Assembly (NCBI GenBank): GCA_003524705.1
Contig: DQGV01000407.1
Span: forward strand, 1 to 5,424
Direction: 5' to 3'
Length of the DNA stretch: 5,424 bases
From: Anaerolineae bacterium
Lineage (GTDB): Bacteria; Chloroflexota; Anaerolineae; Anaerolineales; Villigracilaceae
The translations under genes were made by a program, and so were the position numbers. The notes under the pieces are model-generated. The model was not told the origin of the DNA and made no database searches. It saw only the letters and a program-made list of their open reading frames with translations. Shown piece by piece: positions 1 to 5,424 of the stretch; position 1 is the first letter of the stretch; each line of letters opens with the position of its first letter.

Positions 1-39
1 TTATCGAAAATATTTTGCAACTGTAGAAGATTTGAAAAC
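1..39 (+). repeat. Copy 1 of a duplicated gene tail
   Basis: Bases 1-39 match 1116-1154 at 38 of 39 positions; the only difference is A at 25 versus G at 1140, which leaves the encoded Val unchanged. The match probably continues to the left beyond the window. To the right the copies diverge around the stop codon. Confidence 0.9.
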
Positions 40-49
40 TCTTTTATAA
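1..49 (+). CDS. 3' end of an unidentified gene (partial)
   Basis: Reading from base 2, the codons give YRKYFATVEDLKTLL and then a TAA at 47-49. Only these 15 residues are in the window, so the product cannot be named. The reading is supported as coding because the same peptide, with one silent base change in the shared 39 bases, recurs in frame at 1117-1154 before its own stop. The stop is followed after one base by the ATG of the next gene, so the two are probably co-transcribed and perhaps translationally coupled. The family is unknown to me. Confidence 0.6.
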   Translation, partial: YRKYFATVEDLKTLL

Positions 50-50
50 A

Positions 51-980
51 ATGAAAACTGAAATTATTTCATGGCTACTTAAAGGTGATCCCGCTATTCG
101 TTGGCAAGTGCAACGCGATTTATTAAATCAGCCTCAAGCAAATTTTGAAGCGGAACGAAAGAAAGTCGCAAAAGAAGGTTGGGGATACCGCCTGCTTAAT
201 TTACAAGACTCTGATGGACGTTGGGGTGGAGGAATATATGGTCCAAAATATATTTCTACAACTTATACTATGTTGACTCTTCGATTACTTGGTCTGCCTA
301 GAAACAACTTACAAGCAAAGCAGGCTTGCAAAATATTTTTAGACAAAGGCTATTATACGGACGGAGGTATCAATTTCTTTTCATATTCATGGAAATATAG
401 TGAGACGTGTGTTACTAGTATGATTCTCGCCTTACTGGCATATTTCCGTTATCCAGATGAGCGAATACACAATATTGCTGAATTTGTAATCAGCCAACAA
501 ATGCGAGATGGCGGTTGGAATTGTGAATGTCCCAGAGGAGCAACCCATTCTTCGTTTCATACAACAATTTCAGCACTAGAAGGTTTGTATGAATATGAAT
601 GCCTTTTTCCTGAAAAGAAAAAACGTATTAGCAAAATCCGCACCCGTGGACATGAATTTTTGTTTGCACATCGCCTGTATAAGTCACACCGAACTGGAAA
701 AGTCTTCGACGCAAAAATGACAACTATGCCTTTCCCACCTCGTTGGCGTTACGATTTTCTGCGCGCACTGGATTACTTCCGTGCATGTGATGTGCCTCGT
801 GATAAGCGCATGTCTGATGCAATTGAGCTATTACAAAAAAAACAAAGGAAAGATGGTCTCTGGAACTTAAACAGTATTATGTCTGGAAGAAAATTCTTTG
901 ATATGGAAAAAGCAGGGCAACCAAGCCGATGGAATACACTTAGGGCGATGAGAGTGTTAAATTGGTGGAATAAATCATAA
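51..980 (+). CDS. Squalene-cyclase/prenyltransferase-type alpha-alpha repeat protein, function unknown
   Basis: This 309-residue protein is probably cytosolic, as no signal peptide or membrane segment is visible. It has the look of the terpenoid cyclase/protein prenyltransferase alpha-alpha toroid fold. Three QW-like repeats can be read: LLNLQDSDGRWGG near residues 48-60, VISQQMRDGGWNC near 146-158 and LLQKKQRKDGLWNL near 260-273. A conserved-looking stretch (WNCECPRGATHSSFHTT, about 156-172) places two Cys and two His close together. The DXDD acid motif of squalene-hopene cyclases is absent, and the protein is less than half the length of those enzymes, so a true triterpene cyclase is unlikely. 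Proteins of this size that begin with the pattern 'LL.GDPAIRWQV.RDLL' are, as I recall, annotated as prenyltransferase/squalene-oxidase repeat proteins without a known substrate. This N-terminal pattern supports the ATG at 51. No strong Shine-Dalgarno is visible. The start lies one base after the upstream stop, so coupling by re-initiation is likely. Confidence 0.82.
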   Translation: MKTEIISWLLKGDPAIRWQVQRDLLNQPQANFEAERKKVAKEGWGYRLLNLQDSDGRWGGGIYGPKYISTTYTMLTLRLLGLPRNNLQAKQACKIFLDKGYYTDGGINFFSYSWKYSETCVTSMILALLAYFRYPDERIHNIAEFVISQQMRDGGWNCECPRGATHSSFHTTISALEGLYEYECLFPEKKKRISKIRTRGHEFLFAHRLYKSHRTGKVFDAKMTTMPFPPRWRYDFLRALDYFRACDVPRDKRMSDAIELLQKKQRKDGLWNLNSIMSGRKFFDMEKAGQPSRWNTLRAMRVLNWWNKS

Positions 981-1017
981 GACAAAACTTTCTGTTTTCG
1001 ACTGTGAATATAGATGA

Positions 1018-1170
1018 AGGCAAGTGTTTTTATCAAATGAAAAACAAGAAAAGAATCCATATTTACAAGCAGAGTTGTTTGTTGCATTACGAGGTGTTTT
1101 AAATGAAACATCTGCTTATCGAAAATATTTTGCAACTGTGGAAGATTTGAAAACATTATTTCAAAACTAA
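1018..1170 (+). pseudogene. Decayed 3' fragment of a gene related to the left-edge gene
   Basis: An open frame of 50 codons runs from 1018 to a TAA at 1168-1170. It is preceded by an in-frame TGA at 1015-1017 and has no in-frame ATG near its start; a GTG at 1024 is possible but has no clear ribosome binding site. The translation looks like genuine protein, with a helical C-terminus containing NPYLQAELFVALRGVLNETS followed by AYRKYFATVEDLKTLFQN. The last part repeats the C-terminal residues of the gene ending at 49. I read it as the remaining 3' end of a second copy whose front was lost. It could instead be the original gene end, displaced when the cyclase-like gene arrived. The family is not recognised. 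Confidence 0.6.
1116..1154 (+). repeat. Copy 2 of a duplicated gene tail
   Basis: This is the partner of bases 1-39, at an offset of 1115 bp. It lies in the same orientation and the same reading frame relative to its coding sequence. Together the two copies bracket the cyclase-like gene. Confidence 0.9.
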
Positions 1171-1181
1171 TTTACGCAATG

Positions 1182-1187
1182 TATAAT
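1182..1187 (+). promoter_or_regulatory. Possible -10 box ahead of the TIR-TPR gene
   Basis: TATAAT is a perfect sigma-70-type -10 match, 19 bp before the ATG at 1207. At 17-bp spacing the -35 region (TTTCAA, 1159-1164) is poor. A start about 7 bases downstream would also trim the ribosome binding site. In AT-rich DNA this may be chance. Confidence 0.3.
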
Positions 1188-1192
1188 CTCTT

Positions 1193-1198
1193 GAAGGA
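1193..1198 (+). promoter_or_regulatory. Ribosome binding site of the TIR-TPR gene
   Basis: GAAGGA lies 8 bases before the ATG at 1207. It is a good Shine-Dalgarno match at normal spacing and supports that start. Confidence 0.7.
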
Positions 1199-1206
1199 AA
1201 ATATTT

Positions 1207-2571
1207 ATGGCTGGGCAAGTTGACAAAACTGTTTTTATTAGTTACAGACATGATAACAAATTCATTGCTCTTGCAATTTGTCAAGATTTACTTGCAAACG
1301 GGTATCAAGTATTTATTGATTATGAAAGTATAAATAGTGGTGACTTCGAGCAAAGTATTATTGACAATATTAAGGCTCACGCTCATTTTATTGTTGTGCT
1401 CACTCCATCAGCCCTAGATAGATGTGATGATACGGGTGATTGGTTAAGACGTGAAATTGAAACAGCAATGGAGTACAAACGTAATATTGTGCCAATTTTA
1501 ATAGAAGGTTTTAAATTTGGGGACCCACATATTGAAAAACACTTAACGGGTAACTTAAAATTTCTAAAAAGGTATCAAGGTTTAGAAGTACCAATGAATC
1601 TTACCTATTTTAAGTATGCAATGAAAGATTTACGGGAAAGATACTTAAATATTGAATTAGATTCTGTTATCCATCCGTTTTCTTCCAAAGGTCAAAAACT
1701 ATTTAATAAACAAAAAGCTTTTGTTAAGAAAGTAAGGCAGGTAAAACAAAAAGAGTTAACTGCTCAAAAGTTTTTCGAGCAAGGTTTTGTATTTTACGAG
1801 AGTAAAAAATATAACGAGGCTATTAATAGTTATACCAAGGCAATAAAGCTGATTCCAGGCTATGCAGGAGCTTATAACAATCGTGGAAATATATTTAGCC
1901 TTATAAATAAAGCAGACAATGCTATGGCTGATTACACTAAAGCTGTTGAAATAGACTCAAACTACGCAGCAGCTTATAGCAATAGAGCTTTAATTTGGAT
2001 AGATAGAGGTGATTTAGGTAATGCAATTAGTGATCTTCATAAAGCTATTAAATTAGATCCCAACTACTCAAATGCTTATATTAATCTTGGAATGGCGTAT
2101 TATAGAAAAAAGTCTTTTGATATTGCATTAAAGAATTACAACGCTGCAATAAGCATTAATCCAAAATCAGGAAGTGCTTATAACAAACGTGGCGTAACTC
2201 GTGAAAAGAAAAATGATATTGAAGGGGCATTAGAAGATTTTAAACTTGCAATTAAGTATAAATATATGGAAGAAGAGTATCTACCTTATCATAATCGCGG
2301 GCGAATTTATCAACTCAAAGGTGATATAAAAAAGGCAATTCGTGATTACAATAAAAGTATTAAATTAAACCCCAATTACTCTGTTAATTACTTCAATCGA
2401 GCAATAATATTTGAACAGAAAAAAGATTACCGCTCAGCTATATCAGATTATCAAAAGTATCTTGAATTAGGTGGAGGAATAGAGAACAATAATCAAAGAG
2501 AGGCTGATGGAAAATTAATGCTATTAAAAAATAAATTAGCACAAAAAAATAAATCGAAGAAAAAACAATAA
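1207..2571 (+). CDS. TIR domain-TPR repeat protein (candidate NAD-consuming signalling or defence protein)
   Basis: The 454-residue protein has two parts. Residues about 7-105 form a TIR domain: strand A is TVFISYRHDN, a BB-loop-like segment follows VFIDYE (about 35-46), strand D is FIVVLTPSAL (61-70), and a helix starts DWLRREIETA with W79 and E83, E83 being the best candidate for the TIR NADase glutamate. The next strand is NIVPILI. Residues about 186-424 hold seven TPR units of about 34 residues, recognisable by repeated AY-N-RG, YxKAI and LxPNY elements. The C-terminus (about 435-454) is rich in lysine. There are no membrane segments. In known bacterial systems TIR domains cleave NAD+ or make signalling nucleotides, and TPRs mediate protein contacts or oligomerisation; a role in phage defence or regulated cell death is inferred, not shown. 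Neither flanking gene is a known TIR-system partner, so it may act alone. The gene is visibly more AT-rich than the dehydratase gene downstream, consistent with separate acquisition. Confidence 0.93.
   Translation: MAGQVDKTVFISYRHDNKFIALAICQDLLANGYQVFIDYESINSGDFEQSIIDNIKAHAHFIVVLTPSALDRCDDTGDWLRREIETAMEYKRNIVPILIEGFKFGDPHIEKHLTGNLKFLKRYQGLEVPMNLTYFKYAMKDLRERYLNIELDSVIHPFSSKGQKLFNKQKAFVKKVRQVKQKELTAQKFFEQGFVFYESKKYNEAINSYTKAIKLIPGYAGAYNNRGNIFSLINKADNAMADYTKAVEIDSNYAAAYSNRALIWIDRGDLGNAISDLHKAIKLDPNYSNAYINLGMAYYRKKSFDIALKNYNAAISINPKSGSAYNKRGVTREKKNDIEGALEDFKLAIKYKYMEEEYLPYHNRGRIYQLKGDIKKAIRDYNKSIKLNPNYSVNYFNRAIIFEQKKDYRSAISDYQKYLELGGGIENNNQREADGKLMLLKNKLAQKNKSKKKQ
1762..2478 (+). repeat. TPR-coding repeat array within the TIR-TPR gene
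   Basis: Seven consecutive units of about 102 bp encode TPR motifs starting near residues 186, 220, 254, 288, 322, 358 and 392. The units are alike in protein pattern but clearly diverged in DNA, so this is an old array and not a recent tandem expansion. The fifth unit ends in a non-standard KYKYMEEEYLP turn, which adds about two residues before the sixth. Confidence 0.8.
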
Positions 2572-2635
2572 CTAACTTTTAATAAAAAATTCCCATGGAA
2601 CAGAATCAACTATCCCCTAAGAAAGAAGCGAAAAA

Positions 2636-4528
2636 ATGGATTTGTATAAAGTCAAAACACATGCGCATGGTCCGCAGGGAAAACTTCCATTAGATGAAGA
2701 TTTTTTAACCAACGCCCCAAGTGGAGATGTGTTCGGTTGGAGTCAAGATGCGGCGATGGGATGGAATCCAAGTGATTTGGGAAAAGATGAATATTTAATT
2801 CTCAGCACACAAGGTGGTATTCGCGCCGAAGATGGTTCGCCGATTGCATTGGGGTATCACACAGGTCATTGGGAAGTTGGTTTGTTAGCCAAAGCCGCCG
2901 CGGGTGAAATCAAAAAACATAATGCGATTCCGTTTGCAGGCTTTGTCAGTGACCCATGTGATGGGCGCACGCAAGGCACAACAGGCATGATGGATAGCCT
3001 TGCTTATCGAAATGATGCGGCGACTGTGTTACGAAGATTGATTCGTTCATTGCCAACGCGAAAAGGTGTGCTTGGCATTGGCACTTGTGATAAAGGTTTG
3101 CCTGCCATGATGATTGCATTGGCATCACAAAAAAATTTGCCATGTGTGATTATTCCAGGTGGTGTCACTTTATTACCTGAACAAGGCGAAGATGCTGGAA
3201 AGATTCAATCACTCGGTGCGCGTTTTGCACATGGATTAATTACTTTAGAAGAAGCCTCTCAATTAGGATGTAGTGCTTGCGCCTCGCCTGGCGGTGGATG
3301 TCAGTTTTTAGGAACAGCCGCCACGAGTCAAGTTGTGGCTGAGGCATTGGGTTTATCGGTTATACATTCTGCGCTTGCGCCATCTGGTCAAGAAATTTGG
3401 TTGGATATGGCACGTCGTTCTGCAAATGCATTGCTGGATATGAATCTGCACCACCAAACGACTGCTGATATTTTGGGGGACGCTTCGATTCATAACGCCA
3501 TGGTTGTTCATGCTGCGTTTGGCGGGAGCACTAACCTGTTACTTCATATTCCTGCCATTGCTCATTCCGCAAAATTAAATCGCCCTACCATTGAAGATTG
3601 GACTCGCATTAATAAATCAACGCCACGCCTCGTGGATGTAATGCCAAACGGACCAACAGGTTATGGCACAGTTCAAGTTTTTCTGGCAGGTGGTGTTCCA
3701 GAAGTGATGTTGCATCTTAGAGAATTAGGTTTGTTGAAATTAAATGTTCAAACAGTCAATGGCAAAACTTTAGATGAAACATTGAATGAATGGCAAACAA
3801 GTGAACGTAGAAAAATATTACGTGAACGTCTTTTTGAGTTAGATGGCGTTGATCCTGATGATGTGATTATGAATCCTATCAAAGCTCGTGAACGTGGATT
3901 AACTAGCACAATCACTTTTCTCACGGGCAATCTTGCGCCACAAGGTGCGGTTATCAAAAGCACTTCCATTGACCCAAGTGTTGTGGATACAGATGGTATA
4001 TACCGAAAGACAAGCAAAGTGCGTGTGTTTACAAGTGAACGTGATGCAATAAATGCAGTCAAAGGCTTGAGCGAAAATCCAATTCAAGCTAACGATATCA
4101 TTGCATTGATTGGATGTGGTCCGATGGGCACAGGTATGGAAGAAACTTATCAACTTACATCTGCTCTCAAATATCTTCCGCATGGAAAAACAATTGCGTT
4201 AATCACCGACGCACGTTTCAGCGGCGTGAGCACTGGCGCGTGCATTGGTCATGTTGGACCTGAGGCTTTGGCTGGCGGTCCGCTTGGAAAATTGCGTGAT
4301 GGCGATACAATTCAAATCATCATTGACCGAATCAATTTAACTGGAAGCATTGATGTTCTGAATGTTGATTTAGATTCACGCACGCCTCATCCTGACTTGA
4401 AGTTGAATCCAAACCTTCCAGAAGATACTCGCCTGTGGGCGGCTTTGCAAAATATCAGCGGCGGCACATGGGGTGGATGTGTGTATGATGTTGAAAAAAT
4501 TCTTGAAGCATTAGACGGTGGACGGTAG
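2636..4528 (+). CDS. yjhG: YjhG/YagF-type sugar-acid dehydratase, probably D-xylonate dehydratase
   Basis: This 630-residue member of the IlvD/Edd dehydratase family would convert D-xylonate (or a similar pentonate) to 2-keto-3-deoxy-pentonate in the cytosol using an Fe-S cluster and a divalent metal. It follows E. coli YjhG, as I recall that sequence, along nearly its whole length. Likely cluster ligands are C108 ([13 protein letters not shown]), C151 (GTCDKGLP) and C222 ([17 protein letters not shown]). D152/K153 and E502/E503 (GTGMEETYQ) sit at expected metal-site positions. S532 in [20 protein letters not shown] matches the catalytic serine. The N-terminus is about 13 residues shorter than YjhG, but an in-frame TAA at 2618-2620 leaves ATG 2636 as the first usable start; its Shine-Dalgarno is weak. 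The last residues, DGGR, and the stop are encoded by an intergenic repeat. The downstream keto-deoxy-acid dehydratase gene supports the pentonate assignment. Activity on other sugar acids is possible. Confidence 0.92.
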   Translation: MDLYKVKTHAHGPQGKLPLDEDFLTNAPSGDVFGWSQDAAMGWNPSDLGKDEYLILSTQGGIRAEDGSPIALGYHTGHWEVGLLAKAAAGEIKKHNAIPFAGFVSDPCDGRTQGTTGMMDSLAYRNDAATVLRRLIRSLPTRKGVLGIGTCDKGLPAMMIALASQKNLPCVIIPGGVTLLPEQGEDAGKIQSLGARFAHGLITLEEASQLGCSACASPGGGCQFLGTAATSQVVAEALGLSVIHSALAPSGQEIWLDMARRSANALLDMNLHHQTTADILGDASIHNAMVVHAAFGGSTNLLLHIPAIAHSAKLNRPTIEDWTRINKSTPRLVDVMPNGPTGYGTVQVFLAGGVPEVMLHLRELGLLKLNVQTVNGKTLDETLNEWQTSERRKILRERLFELDGVDPDDVIMNPIKARERGLTSTITFLTGNLAPQGAVIKSTSIDPSVVDTDGIYRKTSKVRVFTSERDAINAVKGLSENPIQANDIIALIGCGPMGTGMEETYQLTSALKYLPHGKTIALITDARFSGVSTGACIGHVGPEALAGGPLGKLRDGDTIQIIIDRINLTGSIDVLNVDLDSRTPHPDLKLNPNLPEDTRLWAALQNISGGTWGGCVYDVEKILEALDGGR

Positions 4529-4573
4529 ACCATAGACGGTGAATAACGGTCAACGGTCTACCGTCTACGGTCT
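4513..4573. repeat. Cluster of direct and inverted GACGGT repeats at the 3' end of the dehydratase gene
   Basis: GACGGT occurs at 4514-4519, 4521-4526 and 4535-4540. Variants AACGGT occur at 4545-4550 and 4552-4557, and the inverted form ACCGTC at 4560-4565 is followed by ACGGTCT at 4567-4573. A perfect 11-bp inverted repeat pairs 4521-4531 with 4555-4565 across a 23-base loop. A second, mutually exclusive pairing joins 4527-4540 to 4560-4573 with one mismatch. The cluster overlaps the last codons and stop of the dehydratase gene. No T-run follows, so it is not a standard intrinsic terminator, although the stem could protect the mRNA 3' end or reduce read-through. It looks like a small dispersed intergenic element. 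Confidence 0.85.
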
Positions 4574-4596
4574 GCTAATAAAACAACTTAATCATC

Positions 4597-4600
4597 GGAG
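4597..4600 (+). promoter_or_regulatory. Ribosome binding site of the FAH-family gene
   Basis: GGAG lies 8 bases before the ATG at 4609. It is a good Shine-Dalgarno match and supports that start. Confidence 0.75.
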
Positions 4601-4608
4601 ATTCTTTT

Positions 4609-5424
4609 ATGCTATTAACAAAACACAAAACAAATGAAGGTTCACGTTGGGCAATGGATAATTATTTCTTGACATCAAATTTAGACTTAAGTTCATTGCT
4701 TGAAATGTCCCGCGAGAAAATGTTTGAGACATTGAAAAATATATCCAAAACAGAATCTGCTACAGGTGAGCAAGAAGCGCCGATAGATTCTTATCAAGAA
4801 GTTTGGGCGGCGGGAGTCACATACTTAAGAAGCCGTGATGCACGCAAAGAAGAATCAACTGTCGCGGATATGTATCAAAAAGTATATGATGCCGAACGAC
4901 CTGAAATTTTTTCAAAGTCAATTGGCTGGCGTGTTTCTGGAAATGGACAACCGATTCGCATTCGCAAAGATAGTCAATGGAATGTCCCAGAACCTGAATT
5001 GGTTTTGGTGATTAATCGCTTCAATGAAATTGTCGGTTACTGTGCAGGCAATGACGTTTCATCGCGTGATATTGAAGGCGAGAATCCATTGTATTTGCCA
5101 CAAGCAAAAGTGTATAACGGCTCTTGTGCATTGGGTCATGGAATTGTTTTATGCAATCCTGATAAAATTAAAGATATTCCTATTCATTTAGAAATTCAAC
5201 GAAATAATGAATCTATTTTTTCAGGCGATGCAAACACTTCAATGATGAAACGTGGTTTATCTGAAATAGTCGAATTCTTGACGCGTGAACTTGATTTTCC
5301 ACAAGGCACTTTTTTAATGACAGGCACTTGTCTCGTACCTGATAATTTCACATTGCAAGCGAATGATGTCGTTACGATACAAGTCGGTGAAGCGAAAATA
5401 ACAAATCCCGTAGGGGCGAGGTAA
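4609..5424 (+). CDS. Fumarylacetoacetate hydrolase-family 2-keto-3-deoxy-pentonate dehydratase
   Basis: The 271-residue protein probably removes water from 2-keto-3-deoxy-D-xylonate/arabinonate to give 2-oxoglutarate semialdehyde, the second dehydration of oxidative pentose breakdown. Residues about 1-60 form a poorly conserved N-terminal region; the FAH catalytic fold runs from about 64 (EVWAAGVTY) to the end. Visible landmarks are [11 protein letters not shown] (93-103), the metal-binding ExE in PEPEL (E128, E130), [19 protein letters not shown] (147-165, likely metal ligand D149), K167, and TGT (238-240). The run KVYDA.RPEIF...PEPEL...[14 protein letters not shown] closely matches Sulfolobus 2-keto-3-deoxy-D-arabinonate dehydratase (KdaD) as I remember it, more than generic FAH hydrolases. 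Its place 80 bp after a xylonate-type dehydratase fits. The stop TAA occupies the last three bases of the window, so the gene is complete, but its last codons (GTA GGG GCG AGG) may be repeat-derived. Another FAH-family activity remains possible. Confidence 0.87.
   Translation: MLLTKHKTNEGSRWAMDNYFLTSNLDLSSLLEMSREKMFETLKNISKTESATGEQEAPIDSYQEVWAAGVTYLRSRDARKEESTVADMYQKVYDAERPEIFSKSIGWRVSGNGQPIRIRKDSQWNVPEPELVLVINRFNEIVGYCAGNDVSSRDIEGENPLYLPQAKVYNGSCALGHGIVLCNPDKIKDIPIHLEIQRNNESIFSGDANTSMMKRGLSEIVEFLTRELDFPQGTFLMTGTCLVPDNFTLQANDVVTIQVGEAKITNPVGAR

Noticed and set aside
51..980. Functional squalene-hopene cyclase
   Set aside because: There is no DXDD motif, only three QW-like repeats, and 309 residues against more than 600 for the known enzymes.
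773..1156. Minus-strand open frame of 127 codons
   Set aside because: It overlaps the 3' end of the cyclase-like gene and the gene remnant, has no recognisable domain, and is rich in Phe, Leu and His as expected from the complement of AT-rich coding DNA.
1018..2571. Known TIR defence system such as Thoeris
   Set aside because: No ThsA-like NAD-binding SLOG or sirtuin-type partner, CBASS cyclase, or other named component is encoded in the window.
2628..2638. Programmed -1 frameshift joining the ATG at 2595 to the dehydratase frame
   Set aside because: The slip site would read G AAA AAA, not a canonical slippery heptamer; six A's are few for transcriptional slippage, and no stimulatory structure is evident.
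2946..3143. Minus-strand open frame of 65 codons within the dehydratase gene
   Set aside because: It lies wholly opposite strongly conserved dehydratase coding sequence, and its translation resembles no protein.
3748..4183. Two overlapping minus-strand open frames (104 and 94 codons)
   Set aside because: Both lie opposite the conserved dehydratase sequence and overlap each other in different frames, as expected of chance antisense frames.
4521..4573. Intrinsic terminator after the dehydratase gene
   Set aside because: The stem is real, but the loop is 23 bases, the dominant pairing is ambiguous, and no T-run follows.

Overview
This 5.4 kb window is a gene-dense bacterial segment with every supported gene on the + strand. 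There are four complete protein genes, the last codons of a fifth gene at the left edge, and one decayed gene fragment. The sequence is moderately AT-rich. The left half, above all the TIR/TPR gene, looks clearly richer in A+T than the sugar-acid genes on the right. No rRNA, tRNA, CRISPR array or transposase was seen. The source cannot be fixed from the sequence alone. The squalene-cyclase-like repeat protein, the TIR-TPR protein and the short GACGGT-type intergenic repeats remind me of Chloroflexota (Anaerolineae-like) genomes, but this is a weak inference.

Left region (1-1206): the 3' end of an unidentified gene stops one base before a 309-residue terpenoid-cyclase/prenyltransferase-fold repeat protein. 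After that gene comes a 226-bp gap, most of which is a remnant (1018-1170) carrying a second, slightly diverged copy of the left-edge gene tail. The 309-residue gene is therefore bracketed by two copies of the same 3' coding end, a sign of past duplication or insertion.

Middle (1207-2571): a 454-residue protein has an N-terminal TIR domain with a candidate catalytic glutamate and about seven TPR repeats. It is a plausible NAD-consuming defence or signalling protein, but no recognisable defence partner is in view.

Right region (2636-5424): a YjhG/YagF-type sugar-acid dehydratase (best match D-xylonate dehydratase) is followed by a fumarylacetoacetate-hydrolase-family protein that closely resembles 2-keto-3-deoxy-pentonate dehydratase. 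Together they would turn a pentonate into 2-oxoglutarate semialdehyde by two dehydrations (the oxidative, Weimberg-type route). The sugar dehydrogenase and semialdehyde dehydrogenase needed to complete the route would lie outside the window. Between the two genes is a compact cluster of direct and inverted GACGGT repeats. It reaches into the dehydratase gene and supplies its last four codons and its stop. The final codons of the last gene also look like the start of a GC-rich repeat cut off by the window edge.

I see no convincing new multi-gene system. The most interesting points are the duplicated gene tail around the cyclase-like gene, the repeat-derived C-termini, and the pairing of a YjhG-type dehydratase with a KdaD-type dehydratase.
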